This document shows positions 17,990-27,827 of a stretch of 64,000 bases of DNA, in pieces. Numbering within the stretch: the first letter of the stretch is position 1; the number at the start of each line of letters is the position of its first letter. Origin of the DNA: Sphingobium_A sp965228065 (GTDB taxonomy: Bacteria > Pseudomonadota > Alphaproteobacteria > Sphingomonadales > Sphingomonadaceae); assembly GCA_965228065.1 (NCBI GenBank), contig OZ245788.1, positions 1,798,001 to 1,862,000 on the forward strand. Reading direction: 5' to 3'. Below the pieces are notes generated by a model. The model was given only the letters and a program-made list of their open reading frames with translations, had not been told where the DNA came from and did no database searches. A program made the position numbers and the translations under genes.

Positions 17990-18627
17990 TCGCGAAGCGT
18001 TTCCAATCCTTCCAGCGTCTCGCCGCGGGCACCTGCGCGGTGATGGTCCTGTATATGATCACGTCGCAGGTCGCGTCCGAACGGACCGACCTGGAGCGCG
18101 TGGATCGCCAGATCCTGTCGGCGCGCAAGGATATCCGCCAGCTTCAGACCGAACTCGGCACACGCGCCAGTCTGCGCCAGCTCGAGCGCTGGAATGGTGA
18201 AGTGCTGGCGCTGACCACGCCCGACGTCGATCAGTTCGTCGGCAGCGAGCGTGCTTTGGCGACGCTCGATCGTTCCGGCATCGTGCCCGGTCCGCGTTAC
18301 GCGCCCAGCGCGGTGTTGATGGCGATGACCAGCACGCCCATGCCTGCGCCCGCGTCGACGACTGGGTCCACGTCCGTACCCACGGCTGTCGTCGCGCCGG
18401 TGGCAAGCGATGCGGTTGGTCGCCCCGCGGCGGTCACCGAGCGCCGTGCCCTGATTGCGGAAGCCAGCAAGCCGCAGCCCGTGCTCGCTGCTGTCGTCAA
18501 GCCCGAGCCGAAGCGCAAGGAAGCGAAGAAACCGATCGATTCGATCGAAGCCAAATTGCTCGATGACGGGTTGATCGGCGAACTTGCGAGCCGTGCCAGG
18601 GCGGAAAGCGGGCCTCGACCGCGATGA
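17986..18627 (+). CDS. ftsL: Cell division protein FtsL-like (long form)
   Basis: Assigned by position between rsmH and ftsI and by architecture: a short cytoplasmic N-terminus, one transmembrane segment (about residues 14-30), then a coiled-coil stretch with heptad leucines (LERVDRQILSARKDIRQLQTELG, about 35-57). FtsL links FtsB/FtsQ to FtsI-FtsW. At 213 residues it is nearly twice the E. coli length because of an Ala/Pro/Thr-rich tail and a Lys-rich C-terminus. Sequence identity to known FtsL is low, as is usual. Confidence 0.82.
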   Translation: MIAKRFQSFQRLAAGTCAVMVLYMITSQVASERTDLERVDRQILSARKDIRQLQTELGTRASLRQLERWNGEVLALTTPDVDQFVGSERALATLDRSGIVPGPRYAPSAVLMAMTSTPMPAPASTTGSTSVPTAVVAPVASDAVGRPAAVTERRALIAEASKPQPVLAAVVKPEPKRKEAKKPIDSIEAKLLDDGLIGELASRARAESGPRPR

Positions 18628-20321
18628 CGACATTGATCGCCCGCCCGCACCGCGTCCGCGACACCGGCACCCGTCATCTTTGGCTGGCGACCGCGCATCT
18701 GCGCCTGATGATGCTGATGCTGATGTTCCTCGGCGTCGGCACGCTGATCGGGGGCAGGTTGCTCTGGCTCGGCGCGTTCGGCGATCCGCCGCGGCGTGGT
18801 TATGTCGGCTCGACCTTCATTCCGGCGCGTGGCGACATTGTCGATCGCAATGGCGTGCCGCTGGCACGCACGATCGATGCCTGGTCGGTCGGCGTTCACC
18901 CTGACCGGCTGCTCGGTGATCCCGAGGATCTGGCGCCGCAGCTCGCCCGGCTGATGCCCGAAAAGTCGGAGGCCGAGTATCTCGCCATCCTGCGTTCGGG
19001 CAAAAGCTTCACCTATCTGCGCCGTCGTGCACTGCCCGAGCTGGTTTCGGCGGTGAACGCGCTGGGCGAGCCGGCCATGGCTTTTGCCCGCGAACCCGAG
19101 CGTCTCTATCCTCAGACCACGCTTGCCGCGCATGTGCTCGGCTATACCGATTTCGACGGTCATGGCGTGATCGGCATGGAAAAGGTGCTCGACAAGGCGC
19201 TGACCGATCCCGCGACGCGCAGCACGCCGGCGATGCTGTCGATCGACAGCCGCGTCCAGGCCGCGATGGAAAGCGAGCTTTATGCCGCGATGACCCGGCA
19301 CAGTGCGCTGGGCGCGACCGGCCTGGTGCTCGATGTCGATACCGGAGAAGTGATCGCGCTGGCGTCGTTGCCGGTGTTCAATCCCAACAAATTCGGCAAT
19401 TCGCCGGACGAGGCGCGCCGCAACAACGTCACGCAGAGCGTGTACGAACTCGGTTCCACCTTCAAGCCGCTGACCATTGCCCAGGCGATCGACGGCGGTG
19501 TCGTCACCTCGATGGCCAAACGCTACGACGCCACCGCGCCGGTTGCGATCGGCCGTTTCCGGATCAAGGACGATCACCCCTCGGGCCGCTGGCTCAACGT
19601 GCCCGAGACGCTGATCCACAGTTCGAACATCGTCACCGCGCGCATCGCCGACGAAATGGGTCAGGCGCGGATGGAGGATCTGTTCCACAAGCTCGGCTTC
19701 TCGGCCGCGCCCGCGATCGATCTGCGCGAAAAGGGTTTCCCACTCTATCCGCGCAACTGGGGCCGCGCGACCACGCTGACCACGGCCTATGGCCATGGCA
19801 TTGCTGTGACGCCGCTGCATCTGGCCAGCGCCTATGCCGCGCTCGTCAATGGCGGTATCCTCAGACCCGCCACGGTGATGAAGCTTGACAAGGATCATAT
19901 CCCCAAGGGCAAGCGCGTGTTCACCGCGTCGACCAGCGCGCGGATGCGGCAGCTTCTGCGCCTGGTCGTGATGGATGGTACCGGCCGAAAGGGTGACGCC
20001 ACGGGCTTCCGCGTCGGCGGCAAGACCGGCACCGCGGAGAAGCCCGGCATTGGCGGCTATTCCAAGCGCGTCAACGTCTCCACCTTCGCCGCGGCCTTCC
20101 CGATGGATCGGCCGCGCTATGTGGTGATCGCGATGCTCGACGCGCCCAAGGGCACGGCCGAAACCTTCGGGCTGACCACTGCCGCCTGGACCGCGGCACC
20201 GGTCGTTTCGCGCGTGATCGCGCGGACCGGCCCGATGCTGGGCGTGATCCCCGACGAAAAGAAGGATGTCGACGTGTCCGACATCACCCCGCTCCTCTGG
20301 AAGGCGAAGGAAAAAGAGTGA
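18624..20321 (+). CDS. ftsI: Septal transpeptidase FtsI (PBP3)
   Basis: The septal class B penicillin-binding protein that cross-links peptidoglycan, partner of FtsW. One N-terminal membrane anchor (about residues 24-50), a pedestal domain, and a transpeptidase domain with all three motifs: STFK (active Ser near 279), SSN in HSSNIVTAR (near 335), and KTGT in GGKTGTAEKP (near 470). It is 565 residues long. The ATG overlaps the ftsL stop, and its own TGA overlaps the murE start. Confidence 0.95.
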   Translation: MTTLIARPHRVRDTGTRHLWLATAHLRLMMLMLMFLGVGTLIGGRLLWLGAFGDPPRRGYVGSTFIPARGDIVDRNGVPLARTIDAWSVGVHPDRLLGDPEDLAPQLARLMPEKSEAEYLAILRSGKSFTYLRRRALPELVSAVNALGEPAMAFAREPERLYPQTTLAAHVLGYTDFDGHGVIGMEKVLDKALTDPATRSTPAMLSIDSRVQAAMESELYAAMTRHSALGATGLVLDVDTGEVIALASLPVFNPNKFGNSPDEARRNNVTQSVYELGSTFKPLTIAQAIDGGVVTSMAKRYDATAPVAIGRFRIKDDHPSGRWLNVPETLIHSSNIVTARIADEMGQARMEDLFHKLGFSAAPAIDLREKGFPLYPRNWGRATTLTTAYGHGIAVTPLHLASAYAALVNGGILRPATVMKLDKDHIPKGKRVFTASTSARMRQLLRLVVMDGTGRKGDATGFRVGGKTGTAEKPGIGGYSKRVNVSTFAAAFPMDRPRYVVIAMLDAPKGTAETFGLTTAAWTAAPVVSRVIARTGPMLGVIPDEKKDVDVSDITPLLWKAKEKE

Positions 20322-21736
20322 TGCGATTGGGCGCTCTCACCGGGGGCAGCGAAGCCGCGCAGGTGACGGGCTTTGCCATCGACCATCGCAAGGTCGCGCC
20401 CGGCACCGTGTTCGGCGCTTTCCCGGGCAGCCGGTTCAACGGCGAGGATTTCATCGCCCAAGCGATTGCCGATGGTGCGATCGCCGTGGTGGCGCGACCC
20501 GAGGCGCAGGTGGAGGGGGCGGTCCATATCGCCGCTGCCGAACCCCGCGCGGCCTTTGCCGAACTCGCGGCCAAATTCTTCGCGCCCTATCCCGAGATCG
20601 TCACCGCGGTGACAGGCACCAACGGCAAGACCTCGACCGTCGAGCTCGCCCGCCAGCTCTGGCGGATGGCGGGGCACAATGCCGCGTCGATCGGCACGCT
20701 GGGCGTGACCACTGCAGGCGACCAGGCAAAGACCGGGCTGACTACTCCCGACATCGTCACCTTCCTGTCCAATGTCGCCGGCCTCGAGCGTGAAGGCGTG
20801 ACGCATCTCGCTTTCGAGGCATCGAGCCACGGCCTGTCGCAATACCGGACCGAGGGGCTCGGTGTGCAGGCTGCGGTCTTCACCAATCTCAGCCGCGATC
20901 ATCTCGATTATCATGGCGACATGGACTCCTATCTGGCCGCCAAGCTGCGGCTGTTTTCCGAAGTGGTCGAACCCGGCGGCAAGGCCGTGGTGTGGATGGA
21001 CGATCCGGCTTCGGACAAAGTGGTTCGCACGGCTCTCGAGCGGGGGCTCGGAGTGCTGGGTGTGGGTGAACGCGGCGATACGCTTCGGCTGATCTCGCGT
21101 TCCCCCACCCAGTATGGTCAATTGCTGACGATCGAGGCCGAGGGGGCCACGCACAAAGTCAATCTGCCGCTGATCGGCGCCTATCAGGCCGCCAATGCAC
21201 TGACCGCTGCCGGACTGGTGCTGGCGACAGGCGGAGCGCTCGCGACGGTGCTGAGCAATCTCGCGCGGGTGCAACCGGTGCGCGGGCGGCTCGAACGCGC
21301 TGTCGTCACGAAGGCCGGCGCGCCCGTCTATGTCGATTATGCGCATACGCCCGATGCGGTTGAAGCCGCGATCGCCGCGCTGCGTCCGCACGCCAGGGGC
21401 CGGATCATCATCCTGATCGGCGCCGGTGGCGACCGGGACAAGGGCAAGCGCCCCGAAATGGGCGCGGCCGCCACGCGGCTCGCAGATTATGTTGTCGTCA
21501 CCGACGACAACCCCCGCACCGAGGACGCTGCCGCGATCAGGCGTGACGTGATGGCAGGCGCCCCCGGTGCGGTCGAGGTTGCTGACCGGCGCGAAGCCAT
21601 TGCCGCCGCAATCGCGGAGGCGGGCGCCGACGATATCGTGCTGCTGGCCGGCAAAGGGCATGAACAGGGTCAGATCGTCGGCGATCTGGTGCTGCCATTC
21701 GACGACGTCTCCGTCGCGCGCGAGTGTGCGGCATGA
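20321..21736 (+). CDS. murE: UDP-MurNAc-tripeptide synthetase MurE (meso-DAP adding)
   Basis: Adds meso-diaminopimelate to UDP-MurNAc-L-Ala-D-Glu. The ATP loop GTNGKTSTVE (near residue 100), the carbamylated-lysine region, and DDNPRTED (near 395) are visible. The DNPR motif is the mark of the diaminopimelate-specific enzyme. The start may be GTG 20318 or ATG 20321; I chose the ATG that overlaps the ftsI stop by one base. Confidence 0.95.
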   Translation: MRLGALTGGSEAAQVTGFAIDHRKVAPGTVFGAFPGSRFNGEDFIAQAIADGAIAVVARPEAQVEGAVHIAAAEPRAAFAELAAKFFAPYPEIVTAVTGTNGKTSTVELARQLWRMAGHNAASIGTLGVTTAGDQAKTGLTTPDIVTFLSNVAGLEREGVTHLAFEASSHGLSQYRTEGLGVQAAVFTNLSRDHLDYHGDMDSYLAAKLRLFSEVVEPGGKAVVWMDDPASDKVVRTALERGLGVLGVGERGDTLRLISRSPTQYGQLLTIEAEGATHKVNLPLIGAYQAANALTAAGLVLATGGALATVLSNLARVQPVRGRLERAVVTKAGAPVYVDYAHTPDAVEAAIAALRPHARGRIIILIGAGGDRDKGKRPEMGAAATRLADYVVVTDDNPRTEDAAAIRRDVMAGAPGAVEVADRREAIAAAIAEAGADDIVLLAGKGHEQGQIVGDLVLPFDDVSVARECAA

Positions 21737-23109
21737 GTGTGCTGTGGACTTCGGCCGAGATCGCCGCCGCAGTGGCCGGATCGGCATCCGCCGATTTCGC
21801 GGTTGGCGGGGTCGCGTTCGATTCACGTGAGATCGGGCCGGGCGACCTGTTCGTCGCGATGAAGGGGGAGGCGACCGATGGCCACCGTTTCGTCGACCAG
21901 GCTTTCGCCAGCGGCGCGACCGGCGCGATCACCAGCCAGGCGATCGATTATCCGCACATCCTGACCGCGGATACCATGGTGGCGCTCGAAGCGCTGGGCA
22001 TCGCCAGCCGTGCGCGGACAGCGGCGCGGATCGCGGGCGTCACCGGATCGGTCGGCAAGACCGGCACGAAGGAAGCCCTGGCGCTGGCGCTCGAACGCTC
22101 GGCGCCCGGGCGTGTCCACCGTTCGGTCAAAAGCTACAACAATCACACCGGCGTACCGCTCAGCCTGTCGCGCATGCCCGCCGACACCCGTTTCGGCGTG
22201 TTCGAAATGGGCATGAACCATGCCGGAGAGCTCGACGCGCTGACGCGCATGGTGCGCCCGCATGTTGCGATCGTCACCGCGATCGCGCCCGCGCACCAGG
22301 AATTCTTCGCGAGTGTCGAGGCGATCGCCGACGCCAAGGGCGAGATCTTCGCCGGGCTCGAGCCGGGCGGCATTGCCATCGTGCCCTTTGACAGCCCGCA
22401 TCGCGATCGTTTGATCGCGGCGGCGAAGCCCTATGCCGGCAGCATCCTGACCTTCGGGCTGGGCGAGGGCGCGGATGTCCGCGCGGTCGAGGCAGTGCCG
22501 GCGGCCAATGGCGGCACATTGGTGACTGCGCATCTGCCGGGCGGGGAACTGGGCTTCACCATCTCGCAGCCCGGCATGCACTGGGTTTCCAACGCGATGG
22601 CGGTGATTGCCGCGGTCGAGGTGATGGGTGGCGATCTGGCCGCGGCCGGGCTTGCGCTGGCCGAGATGCCGGGATTGAAGGGGCGCGGCGCGCGTCACCG
22701 GATCGTCATCGACGGCGGTACCGCGCTGCTGATCGACGAAAGCTACAACGCCAATCCGGTCTCGATGCTGGCGACGATCCGCCAGCTCGGCAAGGAATCG
22801 GCGGACCGCAAACTGGTCGTCCTGGGCGCGATGCGCGAACTGGGGGCGGCGAGCGACCGCTTCCACGCCGACATCGCCGGGCCGATCGAGGAAGCCAACG
22901 TCGATTTCGCACTGCTCGTCGGTCCCGAGATGGCTGCACTGGCCACAAGGCTTGAGGGTAGCGTCGATTTCGCGCATGTGCCCGACGCCGCGACGGCACT
23001 CGAAGCGCTTTCGGAGATGCTTCAGCCTGGAGACGCGGTCCTCATCAAGGGGTCGAACTCTATCGGACTCGCCCGCGTCGTCGACGCGCTGGCGGGCGGG
23101 ACGGACTGA
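21733..23109 (+). CDS. murF: UDP-MurNAc-pentapeptide synthetase MurF
   Basis: Adds D-Ala-D-Ala to the UDP-MurNAc tripeptide. It has the Mur ligase ATP loop in TGSVGKTGTKEAL (near residue 105), KSYNNHTGVPL, FEMGMNHAGE, and the C-terminal DESYNANP block (near 335). At 458 residues it is of normal size. The ATG at 21733 overlaps the murE stop by four bases. Confidence 0.95.
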   Translation: MSVLWTSAEIAAAVAGSASADFAVGGVAFDSREIGPGDLFVAMKGEATDGHRFVDQAFASGATGAITSQAIDYPHILTADTMVALEALGIASRARTAARIAGVTGSVGKTGTKEALALALERSAPGRVHRSVKSYNNHTGVPLSLSRMPADTRFGVFEMGMNHAGELDALTRMVRPHVAIVTAIAPAHQEFFASVEAIADAKGEIFAGLEPGGIAIVPFDSPHRDRLIAAAKPYAGSILTFGLGEGADVRAVEAVPAANGGTLVTAHLPGGELGFTISQPGMHWVSNAMAVIAAVEVMGGDLAAAGLALAEMPGLKGRGARHRIVIDGGTALLIDESYNANPVSMLATIRQLGKESADRKLVVLGAMRELGAASDRFHADIAGPIEEANVDFALLVGPEMAALATRLEGSVDFAHVPDAATALEALSEMLQPGDAVLIKGSNSIGLARVVDALAGGTD

Positions 23110-24179
23110 TGCTTTATCTTCTCGCCGAACAGCTCGGTTTTCCCGGCCTGCTGAACCTGGTCCGCTATCTCTCGTTTCGTACGGGCGGGGCGATCGCGAC
23201 CGCGCTGGTGATCGGCCTGATCATCGGGCCGCGGTTCATCGGCTGGCTGCGCCTGCGCCAGGGCAAGGGCCAGCCGATCCGCACCGATGGGCCGCAGACC
23301 CATCTCGCCAAGCGCGGCACGCCGACAATGGGCGGGTTGATGATCCTGACCGCGGTGTCGCTGTCGCTGCTGTTGTGGATGGACATCCGCAACATGTATG
23401 TCTGGGCGTGCCTGTTCGTGACACTGGGCTTCGGCGCGATCGGTTTCCTGGACGATTACGACAAGGTGCGGAAGGCCAGCCACAAGGGCGTTTCCGGCCG
23501 GACGCGACTGGCGGCGGAGTTCCTGATCGCGGGCATCGCCAGCTGGATGATCCTGAGCCAGTCGGGCACGCACCTTTACGTGCCGTTCCTCAACTACCCG
23601 CCGCTCGATCTTGGCTGGTTCTATATCGTCTTCGCGGCGTTCACGATCGTCGCGTTCGGCAATGCGGTGAACCTGACCGACGGCCTTGACGGTCTCGCCA
23701 CCTTCCCGGTGATCATTGCCAGCCTGGCCTTCCTGCTGATCGCCTATCTGGTCGGCAATGCGAAATATGCCGGTTATCTCGGTATCCCGCATATCCCGGG
23801 CGCGGGCGACCTCACCATATTGTGTGGCGCGATCATCGGCGGCGGGCTTGCCTTTCTATGGTTCAACGCCCCGCCGGCTGCTGTGTTCATGGGCGATACC
23901 GGCAGCCTCGCGCTCGGCGGCGCGCTGGGCGCGATCGCGGTCACCGCGCATCACGAGATCGTGCTGGGCATCATCGGCGGCCTGTTCGTCGTCGAAGCGA
24001 TGTCGGTCATCATCCAGGTGTTCTTCTACAAACGCACCGGCAAGCGCGTGTTCAAGATGGCGCCGATCCACCATCATTTCGAACAGATGGGCTGGTCGGA
24101 ACCGACCGTGGTCATCCGCTTCTGGATCGTTTCCATCGTGCTGGCACTGGCCGGCCTGTCGACGCTGAAGCTGCGGTGA
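23109..24179 (+). CDS. mraY: Phospho-N-acetylmuramoyl-pentapeptide transferase MraY
   Basis: An integral membrane enzyme that moves phospho-MurNAc-pentapeptide to undecaprenyl phosphate, forming lipid I. There are about ten hydrophobic segments. Catalytic signatures are FLDDYDK (near residue 115), NLTDGLDG, GDTGSLALGG and the HHHFE motif (APIHHHFEQMGW, near 322). It has 356 residues. Its ATG overlaps the murF TGA by one base. Confidence 0.97.
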   Translation: MLYLLAEQLGFPGLLNLVRYLSFRTGGAIATALVIGLIIGPRFIGWLRLRQGKGQPIRTDGPQTHLAKRGTPTMGGLMILTAVSLSLLLWMDIRNMYVWACLFVTLGFGAIGFLDDYDKVRKASHKGVSGRTRLAAEFLIAGIASWMILSQSGTHLYVPFLNYPPLDLGWFYIVFAAFTIVAFGNAVNLTDGLDGLATFPVIIASLAFLLIAYLVGNAKYAGYLGIPHIPGAGDLTILCGAIIGGGLAFLWFNAPPAAVFMGDTGSLALGGALGAIAVTAHHEIVLGIIGGLFVVEAMSVIIQVFFYKRTGKRVFKMAPIHHHFEQMGWSEPTVVIRFWIVSIVLALAGLSTLKLR

Positions 24180-25453
24180 TCGTCTCGCCCGCCTTTTCCG
24201 GAAAACGCTATGCGGTGCTGGGCCTTGCGCGCTCGGGGCTGGCGACGGTCAGCGCGCTCAACGCAAGCGGCGCCGATGTGACGGCGTGGGACGATCGCGC
24301 CGAGGCGCGGGCGATGGTGGACCGGGTGGCGACCCTCGCCGATCCGATGACGATCGACCTGGTCGGTTTCGATGCCATCGTGGTGTCGCCCGGCGTGCCG
24401 CTCAACCGTCACCCGATCGCACAGAAGGCGCGCGACGCCGGCGTGCCGGTGATCGGCGATATCGAACTGTTCGCGCAGGCGCGCGCCAGCCTGCCGCCCC
24501 ACACGGTGGTCGGCATCACCGGTACCAACGGCAAGTCCACGACGACCGCGCTTATCCACCATATCGTCAGGACCGCAGGGCTGCCCGCAACCATGGGCGG
24601 CAATATCGGGCTGCCGATCCTGGCGCAGGATCCGCTCGATGCCGGCGGCGTCTATGTGCTGGAATTGTCCAGCTATCAGATCGACCTGACCCATTCGCTC
24701 GACTGCGATGTCGCGGTGTTGCTCAACGTCACGCCCGACCATCTCGACCGCTATGACGGGTTCGAGGGGTATGCCGCATCGAAAGAGCGTCTGTTCACGC
24801 TTCAATCGGCCGATCATGTCGCGGTTATCGCGACCGAGGACGATCCTAGCCGGATCATCGCATCGCGGATCAATCACCGGCTGCTCCGCGTCGCGGCGTC
24901 CGACATTGTCGACCAGAGCGACTGGCCGACATTGCAGGGGCCGCACAATGCCCAGAACGCAGCGGTTGCGATCGCCGTGGCGCGGACACTGGGCATCGAC
25001 GAGGATGCGATTGCTCGAGCGCTTCGCACCTATCCCGGACTTCCGCACCGCATGGAGCGCGTGGCCGTGAAGAACGGCGTGCTGTTCGTGAACGACAGCA
25101 AGGCGACCAACCCGACCTCGACCGCGCCGGCACTGGCCGCCTATCCAGCGATCCACTGGATCCTGGGCGGCCGGGCGAAGACCGACGAACTCGACGCCTG
25201 CGTGCCGCATTTCGGGCATGTCCGTGCGGCCTATACGATCGGTGAAGCCGGCGAGATGTTTGCCGAGCTGCTGCGCCCGTACATGCCCGTCAGCGTGTGC
25301 GGCGATCTGCGCACAGCCGTCGCGCGCGCAGCCGGCGCCGCTCGCGAGGGCGAGGCGGTGCTGCTGTCGCCGGCTTGCGCGAGCTTCGACCAGTTCACGG
25401 ATTATGAGGCGCGGGGCGATGCCTTTCGCGCGGCGGTGGAGGCGCTCGTCTGA
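24176..25453 (+). CDS. murD: UDP-MurNAc-L-alanine:D-glutamate ligase MurD
   Basis: Adds D-glutamate to UDP-MurNAc-L-alanine. N-terminal Rossmann segment YAVLGLARSGLATV, ATP loop GTNGKSTTTALIHH (near residue 118), NVTPDHLDRY, and NDSKATNPTST (near 310) identify it. The start is the GTG at 24176 that overlaps the mraY stop by four bases. The open frame continues far upstream but is inside mraY. It has 425 residues. Confidence 0.95.
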   Translation: MIVSPAFSGKRYAVLGLARSGLATVSALNASGADVTAWDDRAEARAMVDRVATLADPMTIDLVGFDAIVVSPGVPLNRHPIAQKARDAGVPVIGDIELFAQARASLPPHTVVGITGTNGKSTTTALIHHIVRTAGLPATMGGNIGLPILAQDPLDAGGVYVLELSSYQIDLTHSLDCDVAVLLNVTPDHLDRYDGFEGYAASKERLFTLQSADHVAVIATEDDPSRIIASRINHRLLRVAASDIVDQSDWPTLQGPHNAQNAAVAIAVARTLGIDEDAIARALRTYPGLPHRMERVAVKNGVLFVNDSKATNPTSTAPALAAYPAIHWILGGRAKTDELDACVPHFGHVRAAYTIGEAGEMFAELLRPYMPVSVCGDLRTAVARAAGAAREGEAVLLSPACASFDQFTDYEARGDAFRAAVEALV

Positions 25454-26673
25454 TGGCCACGATCCCAGGCCCCATGACCGGTCCCGTCGTGCCCCGCAGC
25501 AAGGCGGTGGTCTCGCGGCAGAACACGCGCGACAAGCATCCGCAGCTCGGCCTGTGGTTCTGGGAGATTGACCGCGTCCTGCTGCTGCTCGTCACGTTGC
25601 TGATCTCGATCGGGATCATCGCAGTTGCCGCAGCCTCGCCGGCTGCTGCCGAGCGGTATTCCGAAGGCGCGGTGCGCTTCGACCAATATCATTATCTCTA
25701 CCGCCAGCTTGTCTGGGTGGTGCTCAGCGTTCCGGTGATGCTCGTCATTTCGACGATGCCCAAGGAACGTGCGCGACGCATGGCGCTGGTGCTGGCCTGC
25801 ATCTTCCTGTTCTGCCTCGCGCTCGTTCCCATTCTCGGGAGCGAAGTGAATGGCGCCAGGCGCTGGATCGGCTCGGGTTTCGCCAAGTTCCAGCCTTCCG
25901 AATTCCTCAAGCCCTGCTTCACTGTCGGCATGGCCTGGCTGTTGTCGCTCAAGGTGCAGGATCGGTCGCTGCCCGTGGTGCCGCTGTCGGCGCTGCTGAT
26001 GGGCGTCGTCGCGATGCTGCTGATGAAACAGCCCGATTTCGGCCAGACCGTCATCTTCGGTACGGTCTGGCTTGCGCTGCTGCTGCTCTCGGGCGTCAGC
26101 ATCCGGATCATGGGCTGGCTGTTCGGTGCGGGCGTGGCCGGCATCGTCGGCGCCTATCTGTTCTACGACACCGCGACGCGGCGCATCAACGACTTCATCT
26201 TCCAGACCGGCGACACCTATCAGACCGACATGGCGCATGCGACGCTGACCGCGGGCGGACTGCTCGGTACGGGGCCGGGCGGTGGCGAAATGAAGTTCCG
26301 CCTGCCCGAAGCGCATACCGACTATATCTTCTCGGTGATCGGCGAGGAATTCGGTCTGATCGCGTGCCTGGGCATCGCGCTGCTGTACGTCGCCATCGTC
26401 GTGCGCGTGTTCGTGAAGTTGCTGGATGAAGAGGATCAGTTCCAGCTGCTCGCCGCGGCCGGCCTCACCACGCAGTTCGGCGTACAGGCGATGATCAACA
26501 TGGCGGTCAATACGCAACTCGCGCCGTCCAAGGGCATGACCCTGCCCTTCATCAGCTATGGCGGCTCGTCGATGCTCGCTCTGTCGATCGGTTTCGGCCT
26601 GTTGCTGGCCTTCACGCGCCGGAACCCGTATCTCGTGCGCTCCCCCTATGTTTTCAAATGGAGCGGCAAATGA
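25453..26673 (+). CDS. ftsW: Septal glycosyltransferase FtsW (SEDS family)
   Basis: Membrane polymerase of septal peptidoglycan, partner of FtsI. About ten transmembrane segments follow a 35-residue charged N-terminus. The SEDS signatures are GARRWIGSGFAKFQPSEFLK (about residues 135-154), QPDFGQT with its aspartate, and the C-terminal LPFISYGGSSML (near 363). Its ATG overlaps the murD TGA by one base. Confidence 0.96.
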   Translation: MATIPGPMTGPVVPRSKAVVSRQNTRDKHPQLGLWFWEIDRVLLLLVTLLISIGIIAVAAASPAAAERYSEGAVRFDQYHYLYRQLVWVVLSVPVMLVISTMPKERARRMALVLACIFLFCLALVPILGSEVNGARRWIGSGFAKFQPSEFLKPCFTVGMAWLLSLKVQDRSLPVVPLSALLMGVVAMLLMKQPDFGQTVIFGTVWLALLLLSGVSIRIMGWLFGAGVAGIVGAYLFYDTATRRINDFIFQTGDTYQTDMAHATLTAGGLLGTGPGGGEMKFRLPEAHTDYIFSVIGEEFGLIACLGIALLYVAIVVRVFVKLLDEEDQFQLLAAAGLTTQFGVQAMINMAVNTQLAPSKGMTLPFISYGGSSMLALSIGFGLLLAFTRRNPYLVRSPYVFKWSGK

Positions 26674-27827
26674 CGGTGACGCGTCACTTCGTCCTCGCTG
26701 CCGGTGGGACCGGCGGCCACATGATTCCAGCGCATGCCCTGGCGGCGGAGCTGATGAAGCGCGGCCATCACGTCGCCTTGATCACCGACGATCGCGGCGC
26801 GAAGATCCCCGGATTGTTCGATGGCGTGCAGACCCATGTCCTGCCCGCCGGCCGGATCAGCAAGAGCCCGGCGGCGCTGTGGGCGGCGGGCCGTGCGATC
26901 CTGGCAGGCCGCGCGATGGCGGTGCGGCTTTACGAGACGTTCGAGCCGACCGCCGTGATCGGTTTCGGCGGCTATCCGGCGCTGCCCGCCTTGCTCGGCG
27001 CGCTCAAGGCGGGTGTCCCGACCGCGGTTCACGAACAGAATGCGGTGCTTGGCCGGGTCAACCGGCTGCTCGCCGGTCGCGTCGATGCGATCGCGACGGC
27101 CTATCCCGATGTGAAGCGCTTGTCCGCGGGCAACGCGAAAAAGACCCATCTGGTCGGCAATCCGGTGCGCGATGAAGTCATGGCGCTGCGCGGTGAGCCT
27201 TTCCCCGCGCTGGAGGAGGATGGCATCTTCCGTCTGCTCGTAACGGGAGGCAGCCAGGGGGCGACCATATTGTCGTCGGTGGTGCCCGACGCGCTTGGCC
27301 TTTTGCCGCTCAATTTCCGGCGGCGGATGCAGGTGACGCAGCAATGCCGCGTCGAGGATATCGACCGGGTTCGCCAGGTCTATGCCGATCTCGGCATTCC
27401 CGCCGATCTCGCCACCTATCTGCCCGATCTGCCCGAGCGGCTAGGCTGGTCGCATCTGGTGATCGCGCGCGCGGGCGCGTCGACGGTCGCGGAACTGACC
27501 GTGGCCGGGCGGCCCGCGATCCTGGTGCCGCTGCCGTCGGCGACCGACGATCATCAATCCTATAATGTTGCGGAGGTCGTCGCAGCCGGTGGCGCGCGTT
27601 CGATCCCGCAGCGGCTGTTCACGGCCGTGGAACTGGCCAAGCAGATGCAGAAACTGGCGCTCGAACCCGGATCTCTCACCAACGCGGCGCGGCGCATGTG
27701 GCAGTGCGGACGGCCCAATGCCGCGAGCGATCTCGCCGATCTGCTCGAAGGGCTCGGTGCCGCGCCGGTGCAGACCTTCGTGACATCGCCTGCTGCCGCG
27801 CCGAGCGGGGAGGGTGCGCTCGCGTGA
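26670..27827 (+). CDS. murG: UDP-GlcNAc:lipid I transferase MurG
   Basis: Makes lipid II at the inner face of the membrane. N-terminal glycine-rich AAGGTGGHMIPAHALA (near residue 10), GFGGYPALPALLGAL, HEQNAVLGRVNRLLA (near 125), the GGSQGA loop (near 195), and RAGASTVAEL (near 270) are diagnostic. It has 385 residues. The ATG at 26670 overlaps the ftsW stop by four bases; earlier in-frame codons lie inside ftsW. Confidence 0.96.
   Translation: MTVTRHFVLAAGGTGGHMIPAHALAAELMKRGHHVALITDDRGAKIPGLFDGVQTHVLPAGRISKSPAALWAAGRAILAGRAMAVRLYETFEPTAVIGFGGYPALPALLGALKAGVPTAVHEQNAVLGRVNRLLAGRVDAIATAYPDVKRLSAGNAKKTHLVGNPVRDEVMALRGEPFPALEEDGIFRLLVTGGSQGATILSSVVPDALGLLPLNFRRRMQVTQQCRVEDIDRVRQVYADLGIPADLATYLPDLPERLGWSHLVIARAGASTVAELTVAGRPAILVPLPSATDDHQSYNVAEVVAAGGARSIPQRLFTAVELAKQMQKLALEPGSLTNAARRMWQCGRPNAASDLADLLEGLGAAPVQTFVTSPAAAPSGEGALA

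Noticed and set aside
18297..19898. A 533-codon minus-strand frame opposite ftsL and ftsI
   Set aside because: Shadow frame; the + strand has intact PBP motifs and coupled start and stop codons.
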